This document shows positions 15,124-24,882 of a stretch of DNA of 64,000 bases, piece by piece. Origin of the DNA: Wenzhouxiangella marina (lineage in GTDB: Bacteria; Pseudomonadota; Gammaproteobacteria; Xanthomonadales; Wenzhouxiangellaceae); assembly GCF_001187785.1 (NCBI RefSeq), contig NZ_CP012154.1, positions 924,501-988,500 of the forward strand. The letters run 5' to 3'. Position 1 is the stretch's first letter. The number at the start of each line of letters is the position of its first letter. The position numbers and the translations under genes were made by a program. The notes under the pieces are model-generated. The model ran no database searches, was not told the origin of the DNA, and saw nothing but the letters and a program-made list of their open reading frames with translations.

Positions 15124-16941
15124 GTGAGCTTCATTCAAGAGCTCAAGCGCCGCAACGTCTTCCGCGTGGGTCTGTTCTATCTGGTGGCGTCCTGGTTGAT
15201 CATCCAGGTAGCGGAGACCCTGCTGCCCGTCTTCGATGTGCCGGATGCGGTGATCCGGGGCATCGTGCTGATTCTGGCGCTGGGCTTCGTTCCGGCTCTG
15301 GTCTTTGCCTGGGCCTTCGAGCTGACGCCCGAGGGCCTCAAGCTCGATCGCAACGCCCCGAGTGATCCCGATGCCAAGCGCCAGACGGCCAACAAGCTGA
15401 ACCTGGCAACCCTGATTGCTGCGGTTCTGGCCATCGGGCTACTGGCGGTGGATCGCCTGGTTCCCGAAAGCCCGACGCCCGCACCGCTGGCCGACCAGCA
15501 GATCGACACGTCCGGGCCCGATCCGGCCTCGATCGCCGTGCTGGCCTTCGAAGACCTGTCGCAGGCGGGCAACCAGGCCTATTTTTCCGACGGCATCGCC
15601 GAGGAGATCCTGAACGTGCTGGTAAGCGTCGACGGTCTCGCCGTGGCCTCCCGGACCTCCGCCTTCCAGTTCAAGGGCCAGCGCGCGATCGGCATTCCCG
15701 AGATCGCCAGGCTGCTGGGCGTGCGCCACGTGCTCGAAGGCAGCGTGCGCACGGCCGGCGAGCAGATTCGCGTCACCGCGCAGCTGATCGATGGCGAGAG
15801 CGATCAGCACCTCTGGTCCGAGACCTTCGACCGGGCGCTCTCGACGGCCAATCTCTTCGCCATCCAGGACGAGATCGCGCGTTCCATCGTCGACGCTATC
15901 CGTCAGGAGCTGGGCATCGAACTGGAAGTGCCGGAAGCCGTGTCGGCCATCACCGGCAACGTCGATGCCTATGGCCTGTTCCTGCGGGCACGCTCCCTGT
16001 TCCGCGCGCGTTCGGATTTTCGCGAGATCGATTTACTCCTTGCCCGGGCCGTTGAACTGGACCCGAGTTTCGACGACGCCCTGGCGATGCGAGCGGCCGT
16101 GCTGGCGATCTCGCCGGAGTATGGCGTCTTTCTCTACGAGGACTGGGAACAGAGCAGCCGGATGAGCCTGGACCTGGCGCAGCAGGCGCTGGCCATCGAC
16201 CCCGAGAATGCCCTGGCCGTCGGTGTGCTGGGTCTGCGCGATGACTTCATGATCTATCGCGAGATGGGCTCCATGAGCTGGGACGAGATGATGGGCCGCT
16301 ACAACGACGCCCTGGCCATCGATCCCGATGGGCTGAACCTGTTGAACTGGCGCGGGCACACCTATCTCCGGATGGGGTATTTCGATCTGGCCGAGCAGGA
16401 CTTCACGCGCTGCCTGGAGATCGAGCCGGCGATGGTGCCCTGTCGCAACAACCGGGTCGCTGCCATCCTGCTGTCCGGTCGCGAGGCCGAGGCGGATGCG
16501 GCCTTTTCCGAGGCCCTTCGATTCGGCACCATCGGCGCTGACATGTCCACCTTGATGATGGTTCATCATCTGGGGCGCGAAGACGCTTTCTACATGCAGG
16601 CCCTGCGCCAGCCGCCGCTGCGGGGGTGGCTGGACATGGGAGAGCTGCACCGCGCCCTGGCCGAGCCCTACGTGGATCATGCCGTGCTTCGCCAGCGCTT
16701 GCAGGCGCACGCGGAAGCGCTGGGCACCGAGTACGCTCTGTCCGACATCCTGCTGGCCCTCGGCGACTACGAGCAGACGACCGTGACCTATGCCTACTGG
16801 TTCGCTCCGTACTCGGGCTATCGCGACTCCCCGCAATTCAAGCGCTATGTCCGCGAGCTCGGCCTGCTCGATCACTGGCAGACGCACGGCTTTCCGGCTC
16901 GCTGCCGCGCCGTGGGCCAGGACGATTTCGAATGCGACTGA
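15124..16941 (+). CDS. Membrane TolB-like/TPR protein
   Basis: This 605-residue protein starts at GTG 15124. The N-terminus 'MSFIQELKRRNVFRVGLFYL' and two membrane segments (about 17-35 and 43-66) are typical of a TolB-like/TPR family, and a third segment lies near 93-110. A TolB-like/FlgO-type domain follows ('SIAVLAFEDLSQAGNQAYFS', 'VRHVLEGSVRTAGEQIRVTA'). Tetratricopeptide repeats run from about residue 285 to the end. Related proteins sometimes carry cyclase or DNA-binding domains at the N-terminus, but none is seen here. It may sense or scaffold at the inner membrane. The beta-lactamase-like gene follows after 35 bp. Confidence 0.75.
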   Translation: MSFIQELKRRNVFRVGLFYLVASWLIIQVAETLLPVFDVPDAVIRGIVLILALGFVPALVFAWAFELTPEGLKLDRNAPSDPDAKRQTANKLNLATLIAAVLAIGLLAVDRLVPESPTPAPLADQQIDTSGPDPASIAVLAFEDLSQAGNQAYFSDGIAEEILNVLVSVDGLAVASRTSAFQFKGQRAIGIPEIARLLGVRHVLEGSVRTAGEQIRVTAQLIDGESDQHLWSETFDRALSTANLFAIQDEIARSIVDAIRQELGIELEVPEAVSAITGNVDAYGLFLRARSLFRARSDFREIDLLLARAVELDPSFDDALAMRAAVLAISPEYGVFLYEDWEQSSRMSLDLAQQALAIDPENALAVGVLGLRDDFMIYREMGSMSWDEMMGRYNDALAIDPDGLNLLNWRGHTYLRMGYFDLAEQDFTRCLEIEPAMVPCRNNRVAAILLSGREAEADAAFSEALRFGTIGADMSTLMMVHHLGREDAFYMQALRQPPLRGWLDMGELHRALAEPYVDHAVLRQRLQAHAEALGTEYALSDILLALGDYEQTTVTYAYWFAPYSGYRDSPQFKRYVRELGLLDHWQTHGFPARCRAVGQDDFECD

Positions 16942-16976
16942 GGATCCATCGGTCCAGTCACAAGGGAGAAGGAAGA

Positions 16977-18455
16977 ATGAAGCATCGCAACGCATCACTC
17001 CGCAAACGCTGCCTGTTGGCACTGTCGGTCGCCTTGCTGGCGGTGTCGGCCGTGCAGGCGGATGATCCCCGAGCCCTGGCCGATGACCCGAGGGTGGCCG
17101 ATGCCATTTCACTCTGGTCGGAATGGGTGGCCTATCAGGCGGGCCGAGATCGCGTGCCCGCCGTGAGCTGGGGCATCGTCCACGATCAGGACCTCATCGC
17201 CAGCGGTGCCTTCGGCCTGGCCAATCCGGCCGAGGGCATCGAGGCCACGCCGGACACGCTCTACAGCATCTGTTCCATCTCCAAACTGTTCACCAGTGTG
17301 GGCCTGATGCAGCGCTACGATGCGGGCGAGCTGCGCCTCGATGATCATGTCAGCGAACACCTGGACTGGTTCGATATCCAGGATGCCCACCCTGACGACG
17401 AGCCGATCACCATCCGGCGCCTGCTGACCCACTCTTCGGGCCTGCCGCGGGAATCCGATTTTCCCTACTGGACGGACGCCGACTATCCCTTCCCGACCTC
17501 CGAGGAGATTCGCGAGCGTCTGAGCTCTCAGCAGACCCTGTATCCGAGCTCGCGCTATTTCCAGTATTCGAACCTGGGCCTGACCCTTGTCGGCGAGATC
17601 GTGGCCGCCGTCTCTGGGCAGAGCTACGACGCCTACATGCGCGAGCACCTGCTCGATCCACTGGGCATGGACTCGACGACGACGGACATTCCCGTCGAGC
17701 TGCGCGGTACGCGCCTGGCCATCGGTCATACGGCGCGTGATCATCACGGGAATCGCGAGGTGGTCGGGCCGTTCCAGACGCGGGGTATCGCGCCGGCGGC
17801 CGGCTACGCGTCCAATTTGACCGATCTGGCGAAGTTCGCTGCCTGGCAGTTCCGCGCCCTCGAAGGGCAGGGCGATGGTCTGCTGCGCGCATCGACCCTG
17901 CGCGAAATGCAGCGCGTACAGTGGCTGGACCCGGACTTCGGCACGACCTGGGGTCTGGGTTTCAGCGTGGTGCAGGAAGGCGATCGCGTCTACGCGCGCC
18001 ATGGCGGCGGCTGTCCCGGCTACTACACGGAGTTCCGCCTGGAGCCGGCGAGCAAGATCGGGGTCATCGTCCTGACCAATACGATCGGCTCCACACCGGG
18101 CGCCTACGCCGGCGCTGCCTTTCCGCTGATCGGCCCGGCCATCGCCAGCGCCCTGGCCTCACCCGAGGAGGCGCCCGAGCGTGATGGTGATCTCGCGCGC
18201 TATGCCGGCCTCTACGGGACCATCTGGGGACGGGACGCGGTCGTGCCCTGGGAAGACGGTCTGGCGATTCTCGATCTGGCCTCCTCGGCACCCGCCCAGG
18301 GCATGGAGCGACTCAAACACATCGAGGGCCATGTGTTCCGCCGCATCCGCAGCGACGACTCCCTCGGTGAAGAGATTCGGTTCGAGCTGGGGGCGGATGG
18401 CCGAGCGACCCGCTACATGCGTCATAGCATCTGGGCGGAGCGCGTCGAGCGCTGA
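16977..18455 (+). CDS. Periplasmic serine hydrolase, class C beta-lactamase/esterase-like
   Basis: This 492-residue protein has a signal peptide ending near residue 28 ('AVQA'). The penicillin-binding/class C fold motifs are complete: SxxK at 100-103 ('SISK'), YxN at 197-199 ('YSN') and an 'RHGGG' triad in place of KTG near residue 341. Such proteins include EstB-like esterases, D-amino-acid peptidases and true AmpC enzymes. The sequence alone does not say which. A C-terminal ~110-residue domain follows the hydrolase. The start has a strong AAGGGAGAAGGA run upstream. Confidence 0.85.
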   Translation: MKHRNASLRKRCLLALSVALLAVSAVQADDPRALADDPRVADAISLWSEWVAYQAGRDRVPAVSWGIVHDQDLIASGAFGLANPAEGIEATPDTLYSICSISKLFTSVGLMQRYDAGELRLDDHVSEHLDWFDIQDAHPDDEPITIRRLLTHSSGLPRESDFPYWTDADYPFPTSEEIRERLSSQQTLYPSSRYFQYSNLGLTLVGEIVAAVSGQSYDAYMREHLLDPLGMDSTTTDIPVELRGTRLAIGHTARDHHGNREVVGPFQTRGIAPAAGYASNLTDLAKFAAWQFRALEGQGDGLLRASTLREMQRVQWLDPDFGTTWGLGFSVVQEGDRVYARHGGGCPGYYTEFRLEPASKIGVIVLTNTIGSTPGAYAGAAFPLIGPAIASALASPEEAPERDGDLARYAGLYGTIWGRDAVVPWEDGLAILDLASSAPAQGMERLKHIEGHVFRRIRSDDSLGEEIRFELGADGRATRYMRHSIWAERVER

Positions 18456-18553
18456 GCGCTTTCAGTCCTCCTGGCCTCGCTTTCGATCGTGTGTGGCTTT
18501 TTCATGCCATGCTGTTCGGCCCGCGCCTAAAACCAACCGGAGCAACACTCATA

Positions 18554-20575
18554 ATGCGCCTGACCCCGATCCTTGCATTCGCTTTCGCCCTGGCCTCGAC
18601 GGCGACCCTGGCCGACACGACCGTTCACTACGACTGGCTGACCCAGGGCGAGGTGTCCGGTGAGTTGGTCCTGACCCGCCATGACGACGGCGCGCGCAGC
18701 GTGCATTTCGAGTTCAATGATCGTGGCCGTGGACCGTTCCTGGACACGCGCTTCGAGGTCGATGGCTCCGGGCGCGTGCGGCATTTCGAAAGCCGTGGCA
18801 AGGCCTACATGGGCGCTCCCGTCGAAGAAGTCTTCACCTACGAGGACGGCGTGGCCGAATGGCGGAGCACGCTGGAATCCGGCGAGGCCCGATCCGTCTC
18901 GCTCGACGCCTTCTACCTGGCCAACGACTCCAGCCCGGAGTACCTGGCGGCCATGGCGCGCGCCCTGCTGGCCGCGCCGGGGCAGTCGCTTCCGATCTGG
19001 CCGGTCGGTACGGCCAGCATCGAGAAGCTGGCCGAAGAAACCGTGGCGCACAATGGCGAGTCGAAACTCGCGTCCCTGTATGCCATCAACGGCCTGGGCT
19101 TCGATCCCCAGTACCTCTGGCTGGACGAGGAGCAGGAACTCTTCGCCCTGGCGATGGGCTGGATGGGGCTGGTGCCGCAGGGCTGGGCCGAGGTGCTGCC
19201 CGCCCTGGATGCGCGACAGCAATCCGCCGAGCGTGCCCAGCTGGCCGATCGTGCTGCCGCGCTGACTCACGAATTGCCCGATGCCTACTGCCTGCGCGAC
19301 TTTCGAGTGCTGGATGTGGATGCAGGACGCCTGCGCGATGCGAGCACGGTTCGGGTCGAGGATGGACTGATCAAGGCGGTCGGAGCCAACGACTCCATCG
19401 ACTGCTCCGGCCTGTCCGTGCTGGAGGGGCAGGGACGCAGCCTGATCCCGGGGCTCTGGGACATGCACGTGCACGTCGGGGCCACGGACGGGGCCCTGCA
19501 TGTGGCCGCCGGCGTGACTTCGGTGCGGGATCTGGCCAATACGCACGAGCGCCTGATGGAAACGATCGGCCAGTTCCAGGACGGCACGGCGATCGGACCG
19601 GACGTCTATCGCGCCGGTTTCATCGATGCGGCCGGGCCCTTCGCCGCACCGACCGGCAATCTGGCCGAATCACTGGATGAGGCGCTCGGCTACATCGAGC
19701 AGATCCATGAGCAGGGCTATCGGCACATCAAGATCTACTCCTCGATCCATCCCGAGTGGGTCGCGCCCATGGCAGCGGCCATTCATGAGCGGGGCATGCG
19801 CATTTCCGGACATGTCCCGTCCGGCATGAGCGCCGAGGCGGCCATCCGCGACGGCTTCGATGAGATCCAGCACATCAATATGGTGTTCCTGAACTTCCTG
19901 GCCGGGCCCGACGACGACACGCGCACGCCCGTGCGCTTCGTGCTGGTCGCCGAGGAGGGCGGTGATCTGGATCTGGACTCCGAGGAAGTGCAGGCCTTCA
20001 TCGACCTGCTAGTGCGCGAAGACGTCGTGGTCGATCCGACCGTGGCCATCTTCGACGACATGTTTCGCCATCGCTCGGGCGAAGTCAGCCCGAGCTACGC
20101 GATGATCGCCGACCATTTGCCGCCGAACGTCCGTCGCTCGATGCTGGGCGGCCGCATGGACATCAACGAGGAGAACGCCGAGCGCTATGCCGCTTCGGCC
20201 CAGGCCCTGCTGGACATGATCCGCCGCCTGCACGAGGCCGGCGTGCCCCTGGTGGCTGGCACGGATGCGCTGCCGGGCTTCACCCTGCACCGCGAGCTCG
20301 AACTCTACGTCCAGGCCGGGATTCCGAACGCGGAGGTGCTGCGCCTGGCCACGATCGGCTCGGCCGAGCTGCTGGGTGAGGGCGACGCGGTCGGTCGCAT
20401 CGCGCCCGGTTATCGCGCCGACCTGGTGGCTCTGGACGGCGATCCGCTCGACGACATTCGCGCGATCCGTCGCGCGGCGATGACCTTGCAGGGACAGCGA
20501 CTGTACCGGCCCGCCGACATCCACCGTGCCCTGGGCATCAAGCCCTTCGCCGAGCCCTTCGAGCTGGACGACTGA
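18554..20575 (+). CDS. Exported metal-dependent amidohydrolase
   Basis: This 673-residue protein has a signal peptide (about 1-20). A ~250-residue N-terminal domain precedes an imidazolonepropionase-like amidohydrolase. The metal ligands are visible: 'DMHVHV' near 304, the lysine in 'HIKIYS', histidines in 'RISGHVPSG' and 'EIQHINMVF', and the aspartate in 'AGTDALPGF' near 571. 'GYRADLVALDGDPL' closes the composite beta-sandwich. Relatives hydrolyse cyclic amides or dipeptides, and the substrate here is unknown. Its stop overlaps the next gene start (TGATG). Confidence 0.85.
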   Translation: MRLTPILAFAFALASTATLADTTVHYDWLTQGEVSGELVLTRHDDGARSVHFEFNDRGRGPFLDTRFEVDGSGRVRHFESRGKAYMGAPVEEVFTYEDGVAEWRSTLESGEARSVSLDAFYLANDSSPEYLAAMARALLAAPGQSLPIWPVGTASIEKLAEETVAHNGESKLASLYAINGLGFDPQYLWLDEEQELFALAMGWMGLVPQGWAEVLPALDARQQSAERAQLADRAAALTHELPDAYCLRDFRVLDVDAGRLRDASTVRVEDGLIKAVGANDSIDCSGLSVLEGQGRSLIPGLWDMHVHVGATDGALHVAAGVTSVRDLANTHERLMETIGQFQDGTAIGPDVYRAGFIDAAGPFAAPTGNLAESLDEALGYIEQIHEQGYRHIKIYSSIHPEWVAPMAAAIHERGMRISGHVPSGMSAEAAIRDGFDEIQHINMVFLNFLAGPDDDTRTPVRFVLVAEEGGDLDLDSEEVQAFIDLLVREDVVVDPTVAIFDDMFRHRSGEVSPSYAMIADHLPPNVRRSMLGGRMDINEENAERYAASAQALLDMIRRLHEAGVPLVAGTDALPGFTLHRELELYVQAGIPNAEVLRLATIGSAELLGEGDAVGRIAPGYRADLVALDGDPLDDIRAIRRAAMTLQGQRLYRPADIHRALGIKPFAEPFELDD

Positions 20576-21354
20576 TGATCCTGCGCTCCGTCATGCGCCA
20601 TGTCCGTGATCAGAACTGGGTCGCGGTCGGCCTCGATTTCCTGATCGTGGTGGTCGGGGTGTTCATCGGTATCCAGGTGGCGAACTGGAACGATTGGCGC
20701 CTGGAACGTATCGAGGAACAGACCATCCTCGAGCGATTGCAGGTGGAGGTCGAGGAGTTGATCGACGCCCAGCGCGACGAGCTCGATGGGTACGGCCTCA
20801 TCGCGGCCAATTGGCTGTCCGCCCAGCCCGTACTGTTCGGCCAGGCTCAGCCGCGAACGCTGTCGGTGGAAGAATGCATGAGCATCGTGAGCTCTCATAT
20901 CTTCCGCCGGCCGAGCGATGAACTGCCGGTGCTCGACGAGGTTCGGGATTCGGGCCGATTCGATCTGCTGCGCGATCCGAACATCAAGTCGGAGCTTCGC
21001 AACTACATTCTCCTGCGAGAACGCCAGAGGAATCGCTTCGATGAACTCAGCAACGAACCGTTCCGACTCCACAGCCGGCACCCGGAGGTGATCGGGATCC
21101 AGCGGGCTCCGATCCGTGCCGGCGAGGAGTCCGGCTGGAGCAACTTCAGCGGCGCGGGCTTCCAGTGGAACCCGGAGTGCGACGTGCTCGGAATGCGAGA
21201 GTCGCCGGGGTTCCTGAACGAGTATGTCGACAACATGTCGCGCAATGGTTCCATGGTCGAGATGTACGAGGAACGGATCCGGACCTTGCTCTCACTTCAG
21301 CAAGCGCTTGCCGACGGCGCCATGACATCCTCGAAGGGAGAGCCACCGGAATGA
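20575..21354 (+). CDS. DUF6090-like single-pass membrane protein
   Basis: This 259-residue protein begins 'MILRSVMRHVRDQNWVAVGL' and continues into a membrane helix 'DFLIVVVGVFIGIQVANWND'. This is the layout of DUF6090-type proteins: a short cytoplasmic head, one helix ending in VANWN, then a helical periplasmic domain. It is translationally coupled to the amidohydrolase upstream and to a decayed copy of itself downstream (ATGA overlap). A second full copy lies at 27966-28754. The function of the family is unknown. Confidence 0.75.
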   Translation: MILRSVMRHVRDQNWVAVGLDFLIVVVGVFIGIQVANWNDWRLERIEEQTILERLQVEVEELIDAQRDELDGYGLIAANWLSAQPVLFGQAQPRTLSVEECMSIVSSHIFRRPSDELPVLDEVRDSGRFDLLRDPNIKSELRNYILLRERQRNRFDELSNEPFRLHSRHPEVIGIQRAPIRAGEESGWSNFSGAGFQWNPECDVLGMRESPGFLNEYVDNMSRNGSMVEMYEERIRTLLSLQQALADGAMTSSKGEPPE

Positions 21355-21590
21355 TCCTCCGCAGTATCACGGAACACGTCCGTGATCAGAACTGGTTCGC
21401 GGTGTTTCTTGATTTTCCGGTCGGCGTCATCGATCTCGAGGGCTCGGTCATCGTGCTGGCCGCCGAGCGAAGAGTTTGTCGAATGATACTGCCGGGCCAT
21501 CGGGAGAGCGTTCGGAACGGTAGCGATGAAAGCAGGGCGTATTCGCCTGACCTGCCGGCATGGCACATTCAACGCCCACACAAGCGATGA
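21351..21590 (+). pseudogene. Decayed copy of the DUF6090-like gene
   Basis: The first ~35 codons match the neighbouring gene ('MILRSITEHVRDQNWFAVFL', then 'DFPVGVIDLEGSVIV' in place of the membrane helix). After that similarity is lost and the reading stops at 80 codons. The ATG overlaps the previous stop by four bases, so the start signals survive. It looks like a tandem duplicate that lost its membrane helix and body, with its 3' end overlapped by the regulator gene. Confidence 0.65.
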
Positions 21591-23668
21591 CGGACGGAGC
21601 CGAGCAAGGTTCCTGTCCGCTAAGGGTCACCGTGTTCGGTCCCTTTCAGCTGAGGGCTGCTGGCGGCGAGCAGATCGTCATCAACGGCAAGCGGGCCCAG
21701 GCGGTGCTGGCGATTCTGTGTCTTGCGCCGGGGCAGACCTTCGAGCGCGAGCAGCTCAGTCAATTGCTGTGGCGCGGCAAGTTCCGGGCCCAGGCTCGGG
21801 CCAGCCTGCGCCAGACCCTGCTCGATCTCAAGAAACAGTTGGCGCATCTCTGCCCGGACCTGTTCGAGAGCACGCGCGAAGGCATCGCCATTCGGGCCGA
21901 AGCGGTGGCATCGGACCTGAGCGAGCTGGAAGCCGCACTGGCCTCGGGCGCCTACGATCGCGTCTGCGAGCTGCTGCTGGCGATCGGTTCGCAGGCGCTT
22001 CTCGATGGCCTGGACTTCGGACCGGTCTTTGCCGACTGGCGCAGCGCCCGGTGTCAGCAGGTCGAGCAGCGGTTGAGCCAACAGATCGAACGGGCGCTCA
22101 GCCAGGACGGCATGCGCGGGCTGGATCACGCCCGCAGCCGGCTTCGCGACGCCTGGAGCCAGCGTGATCGAGAGCCCGCTGCACATGGCCACGAGATCCG
22201 GGTCGCGGTGCTGCCCTTCGCGACCCCGCCGGGTGATCAGTCCCTGCAGCTTTTTTCCCATGGATTGTTCGATGAATTGATCACCACGCTCGGTCAGGTG
22301 CCCCAGCTGCGCGTGGCGGGGCGCGGTTCGTCGCGCCAGCTCGATTCGGCTGCAGGCAGCGCGACCGATGCGGCCAGGACTTTGAACGTGACCCATCTGG
22401 TCGAGGGATCGATCCGCCGCCAGGGCCGCACCGTGAGGGTCCATGCGGGCCTGGTCGAGGGACGCGACGGGTGCCGGAGCTGGTCGGGCAGTTTCGACGG
22501 ACAGAACGATGATCTGTTTGCGCTGCAGCAGAGCATCGCCGAGGCGGTCACGCAGGAACTGGGCGAGGTGCTCGAGCGCCAGATCAGCCCGCCGGCGTAT
22601 CGACGTAGCACGGCCAACAAGGATGCCTACAGCCTGTATCTGCAGGGGCGGGCGCTGACCGCACGAGCAATCGGGGATGGCGTGTTGGCCAAGGCCATCG
22701 AACTGCTGGAATCTGCCCTGAGGATCGACCCCGATTTTGCCGCCTGCTGGACCGCGCTGGCCGAGGCGCAGGTCTACACGGCGGTCTACACGCCCTGCCT
22801 CGACCGGCTTGGACAGTCCGCGAGGATGGCCGAATGCGCGATGAAGGCCATCGAGCTCGATCCCGGCCAGGGCCATGCCCGCGCCATGCTCGGCATTCAT
22901 CGCTGGACCGAGAACGATCCGGTCGGTGCGCTCGATCTGGCGCATGAAGCCTACCGGCTCGAGCCTCATAATCCCGAAGTCGTGCTCCGTCTCGGTTCGT
23001 TTCTGCTCTATATCGGTCGCACGCGCGAAGCGCTGCCCTACATCGAGGCCGCGGTCGATCAGGATCCGGCAAACGGCCGCAACCACGCGATGCTCTCGGT
23101 GGCCCAGCTGAATCTCGGCAATCTCGATGCCGCCATCCGGGCCGGTGAGCGCATGGTCGATCTGGGGCTGCCTTCCATGTGGCTGGCGGTGGCCACGGCC
23201 GCCTCCGGGGACCGCCGGCTCGCCGTGCAGCAGTACCGGCAGACCATGAAACTGATGAACAAGACGATGTTCCCGCCGGCCGGTTCACGGCCGCTGAAGG
23301 GACCGTCCCTGTATGCGTTCTGGCAGATCGCCGCCCGTGGGGTGTGCAGCGGGCGGGCAGTCGATCGCCGGGTGTACCGGGCCATGCTCGACCACCTCCA
23401 CGCCAGCCTGCACGATCCCTGCGACACCAGCATCGTCCAGCCGGCGATCTGGATGGGGCAGGCCGATCTGGTCTTCCGGACTTTGGGTGCACAGATCAGC
23501 CCCGCCAACATGTTCTGTCTGATGTCGCTCTGGGCCGATCTGGAGCCGATTCGGCAGATCCGCCTCGATCCGGGCTTCCTGCCCTTTGCCGAGCGCATCG
23601 GTCTGGTCGCGGCCTGGGAGAAGTACGGTTGGCCCGATCTGATGTCGACCTGTGGAGTTGGCGACTGA
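21560..23668 (+). CDS. SARP-like regulator with TolB-like and TPR domains
   Basis: This 702-residue protein has an N-terminal winged-helix and activator segment (about 20-115) with 'LRVTVFGPFQLRAAGGEQIV' and 'AILCLAPGQTFEREQLSQLL', as in SARP/AfsR-type activators. A TolB-like domain follows ('IRVAVLPFATPPGDQSLQLF', 'VTHLVEGSIRRQGRTVRVH'), then TPR repeats from about 360. No membrane segment is evident, unlike the two larger regulators in this window. The start may be ATG 21560 or 21587. It overlaps the decayed gene upstream. Targets are unknown. Confidence 0.75.
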   Translation: MAHSTPTQAMTDGAEQGSCPLRVTVFGPFQLRAAGGEQIVINGKRAQAVLAILCLAPGQTFEREQLSQLLWRGKFRAQARASLRQTLLDLKKQLAHLCPDLFESTREGIAIRAEAVASDLSELEAALASGAYDRVCELLLAIGSQALLDGLDFGPVFADWRSARCQQVEQRLSQQIERALSQDGMRGLDHARSRLRDAWSQRDREPAAHGHEIRVAVLPFATPPGDQSLQLFSHGLFDELITTLGQVPQLRVAGRGSSRQLDSAAGSATDAARTLNVTHLVEGSIRRQGRTVRVHAGLVEGRDGCRSWSGSFDGQNDDLFALQQSIAEAVTQELGEVLERQISPPAYRRSTANKDAYSLYLQGRALTARAIGDGVLAKAIELLESALRIDPDFAACWTALAEAQVYTAVYTPCLDRLGQSARMAECAMKAIELDPGQGHARAMLGIHRWTENDPVGALDLAHEAYRLEPHNPEVVLRLGSFLLYIGRTREALPYIEAAVDQDPANGRNHAMLSVAQLNLGNLDAAIRAGERMVDLGLPSMWLAVATAASGDRRLAVQQYRQTMKLMNKTMFPPAGSRPLKGPSLYAFWQIAARGVCSGRAVDRRVYRAMLDHLHASLHDPCDTSIVQPAIWMGQADLVFRTLGAQISPANMFCLMSLWADLEPIRQIRLDPGFLPFAERIGLVAAWEKYGWPDLMSTCGVGD

Positions 23669-23836
23669 AACGCGCTCCGAGCGTGGTTATTCAGGGGGTC
23701 CTTGATTCGAGTTCTGCCGCAGAAATGACGCAAGTTTGACGCTTGCGCGATTGATCGGGGCAGCACTGCAGCGCACGATGACTTCTGATCATCGTCTCGC
23801 CGCGCTGGTGAGTCGAACCCCCGTCAGGACGCGAGC

Positions 23837-24229
23837 ATGAAACCGACAGCGCCACTGAATTCACCCCCGCCGTCGACGGCCGAAGTGGCGTCTGGCTTCA
23901 TCGCCCTCTGGCGCGCTGGCGAGTTTCGTGCCGCCGGCGAGAAGTACTGGGCGGAAGAGGTCGTCAGCATCGAGCCACATGATCTGTCCGACGGCACCGC
24001 AGCGGTGTGTTGCGGGATCGAGGCCGTGCGCGCCAAGACCCGTCGCTGGTTGGCCACGCACGGGATCGAGGATCTGAGCCTGGACGGCCCCTTCATCACC
24101 GGTGATCGCTTTGCCATCTTTGCCGACCTGATCATCGCCCACGCCGGCAGGCGAATCCCCCACAGCCAGATTGCGATATTTACCGTGCGCGACGGCCGCA
24201 TCATCGAGGAGCGACATTTCTATGACTGA
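23837..24229 (+). CDS. NTF2-like (SnoaL-type) small protein
   Basis: This 130-residue protein has the NTF2-like cone fold pattern: 'ASGFIALWRAGEFRAAGEKY' then 'WAEEVVSIEPHDLS', a central 'SLDGPFITGDRFAIFADLII' and the final strand 'IPHSQIAIFTVRDGRIIEER'. SnoaL-type proteins are polyketide cyclases, isomerases or ligand binders, and substrate cannot be read from sequence. Its 3' end overlaps the VOC gene by eight bases, so the two probably work together on one small molecule. Confidence 0.8.
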   Translation: MKPTAPLNSPPPSTAEVASGFIALWRAGEFRAAGEKYWAEEVVSIEPHDLSDGTAAVCCGIEAVRAKTRRWLATHGIEDLSLDGPFITGDRFAIFADLIIAHAGRRIPHSQIAIFTVRDGRIIEERHFYD

Positions 24230-24833
24230 GACATCACGGATCGATTCGGGTCCCAGCGCCACCCCACGAGCACTCGCGCACGTGGTCTACCGGACCCGCC
24301 GCTTCGAACAGCAGCTGGACTGGTACGGCGAGGTCTTCGGTGCACGGGTGCAGCATCGCAATCCGGCGATGGCCTTTCTGACCTTCGACGACGAGCATCA
24401 CCGATTTGCTTTTCTGGATCTGTCCGTGGTCGACCCCGACGGCGAAGAACCATCGACCAGGTCATGGGTCGGCATCGACCACCTGGCCTGGACCTTCGCC
24501 TCGCTGGACGATCTGTTCGAGAACTACCGTCGCTGCAGGGCTGCGGGCATCGAACCCTATTGGTGCGTGCATCACGGCCTGACCATCTCGATGTACTACG
24601 CCGACCCCGACGGCAACCAGATGGAGTTCCAGGTCAACGCCTTCGACACCGACGAAGCGTGCAACCGCTACATCTGCGGGCCAGCCTTCGAGCTCAACCC
24701 GGTGGGCGTGGAGTTCGATCCCGAGGCGTGGTTGGCGGCGGTGGCGCAGGGCGCTTCGCTGGACGATTTCCGGGAGCGCAAGCAACACGAGCCAGTGTCT
24801 CCGATTCGCGGTGCGGTCAGCGCGCTGCTTTGA
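24222..24833 (+). CDS. VOC-family (glyoxalase/extradiol dioxygenase-like) protein
   Basis: This 203-residue protein consists of two VOC beta-alpha-beta-beta-beta units. Likely metal ligands are the histidines in 'ALAHVVYRTRRFEQQLDWYG' and 'GIDHLAWTFAS' and the glutamate in 'YYADPDGNQMEFQVNAFD'. Together they resemble type I extradiol dioxygenase or biphenyl-diol dioxygenase relatives. The ATG at 24222 lies inside the end of the NTF2-like gene. The substrate is unknown, and a small aromatic or lactone is plausible from the family. Confidence 0.8.
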   Translation: MTETSRIDSGPSATPRALAHVVYRTRRFEQQLDWYGEVFGARVQHRNPAMAFLTFDDEHHRFAFLDLSVVDPDGEEPSTRSWVGIDHLAWTFASLDDLFENYRRCRAAGIEPYWCVHHGLTISMYYADPDGNQMEFQVNAFDTDEACNRYICGPAFELNPVGVEFDPEAWLAAVAQGASLDDFRERKQHEPVSPIRGAVSALL

Positions 24834-24882
24834 ATCGGATTGAATTTCCGTCCATCGCTGATCTCTCGATAGGGTTTCAACC

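Noticed and set aside
23720-23800. CGCAAG/CTTGCG and CGATGA/TCATCG small inverted repeats after the SARP-like gene
   Set aside because: Stems of six bases without a T tract are expected by chance in this composition.
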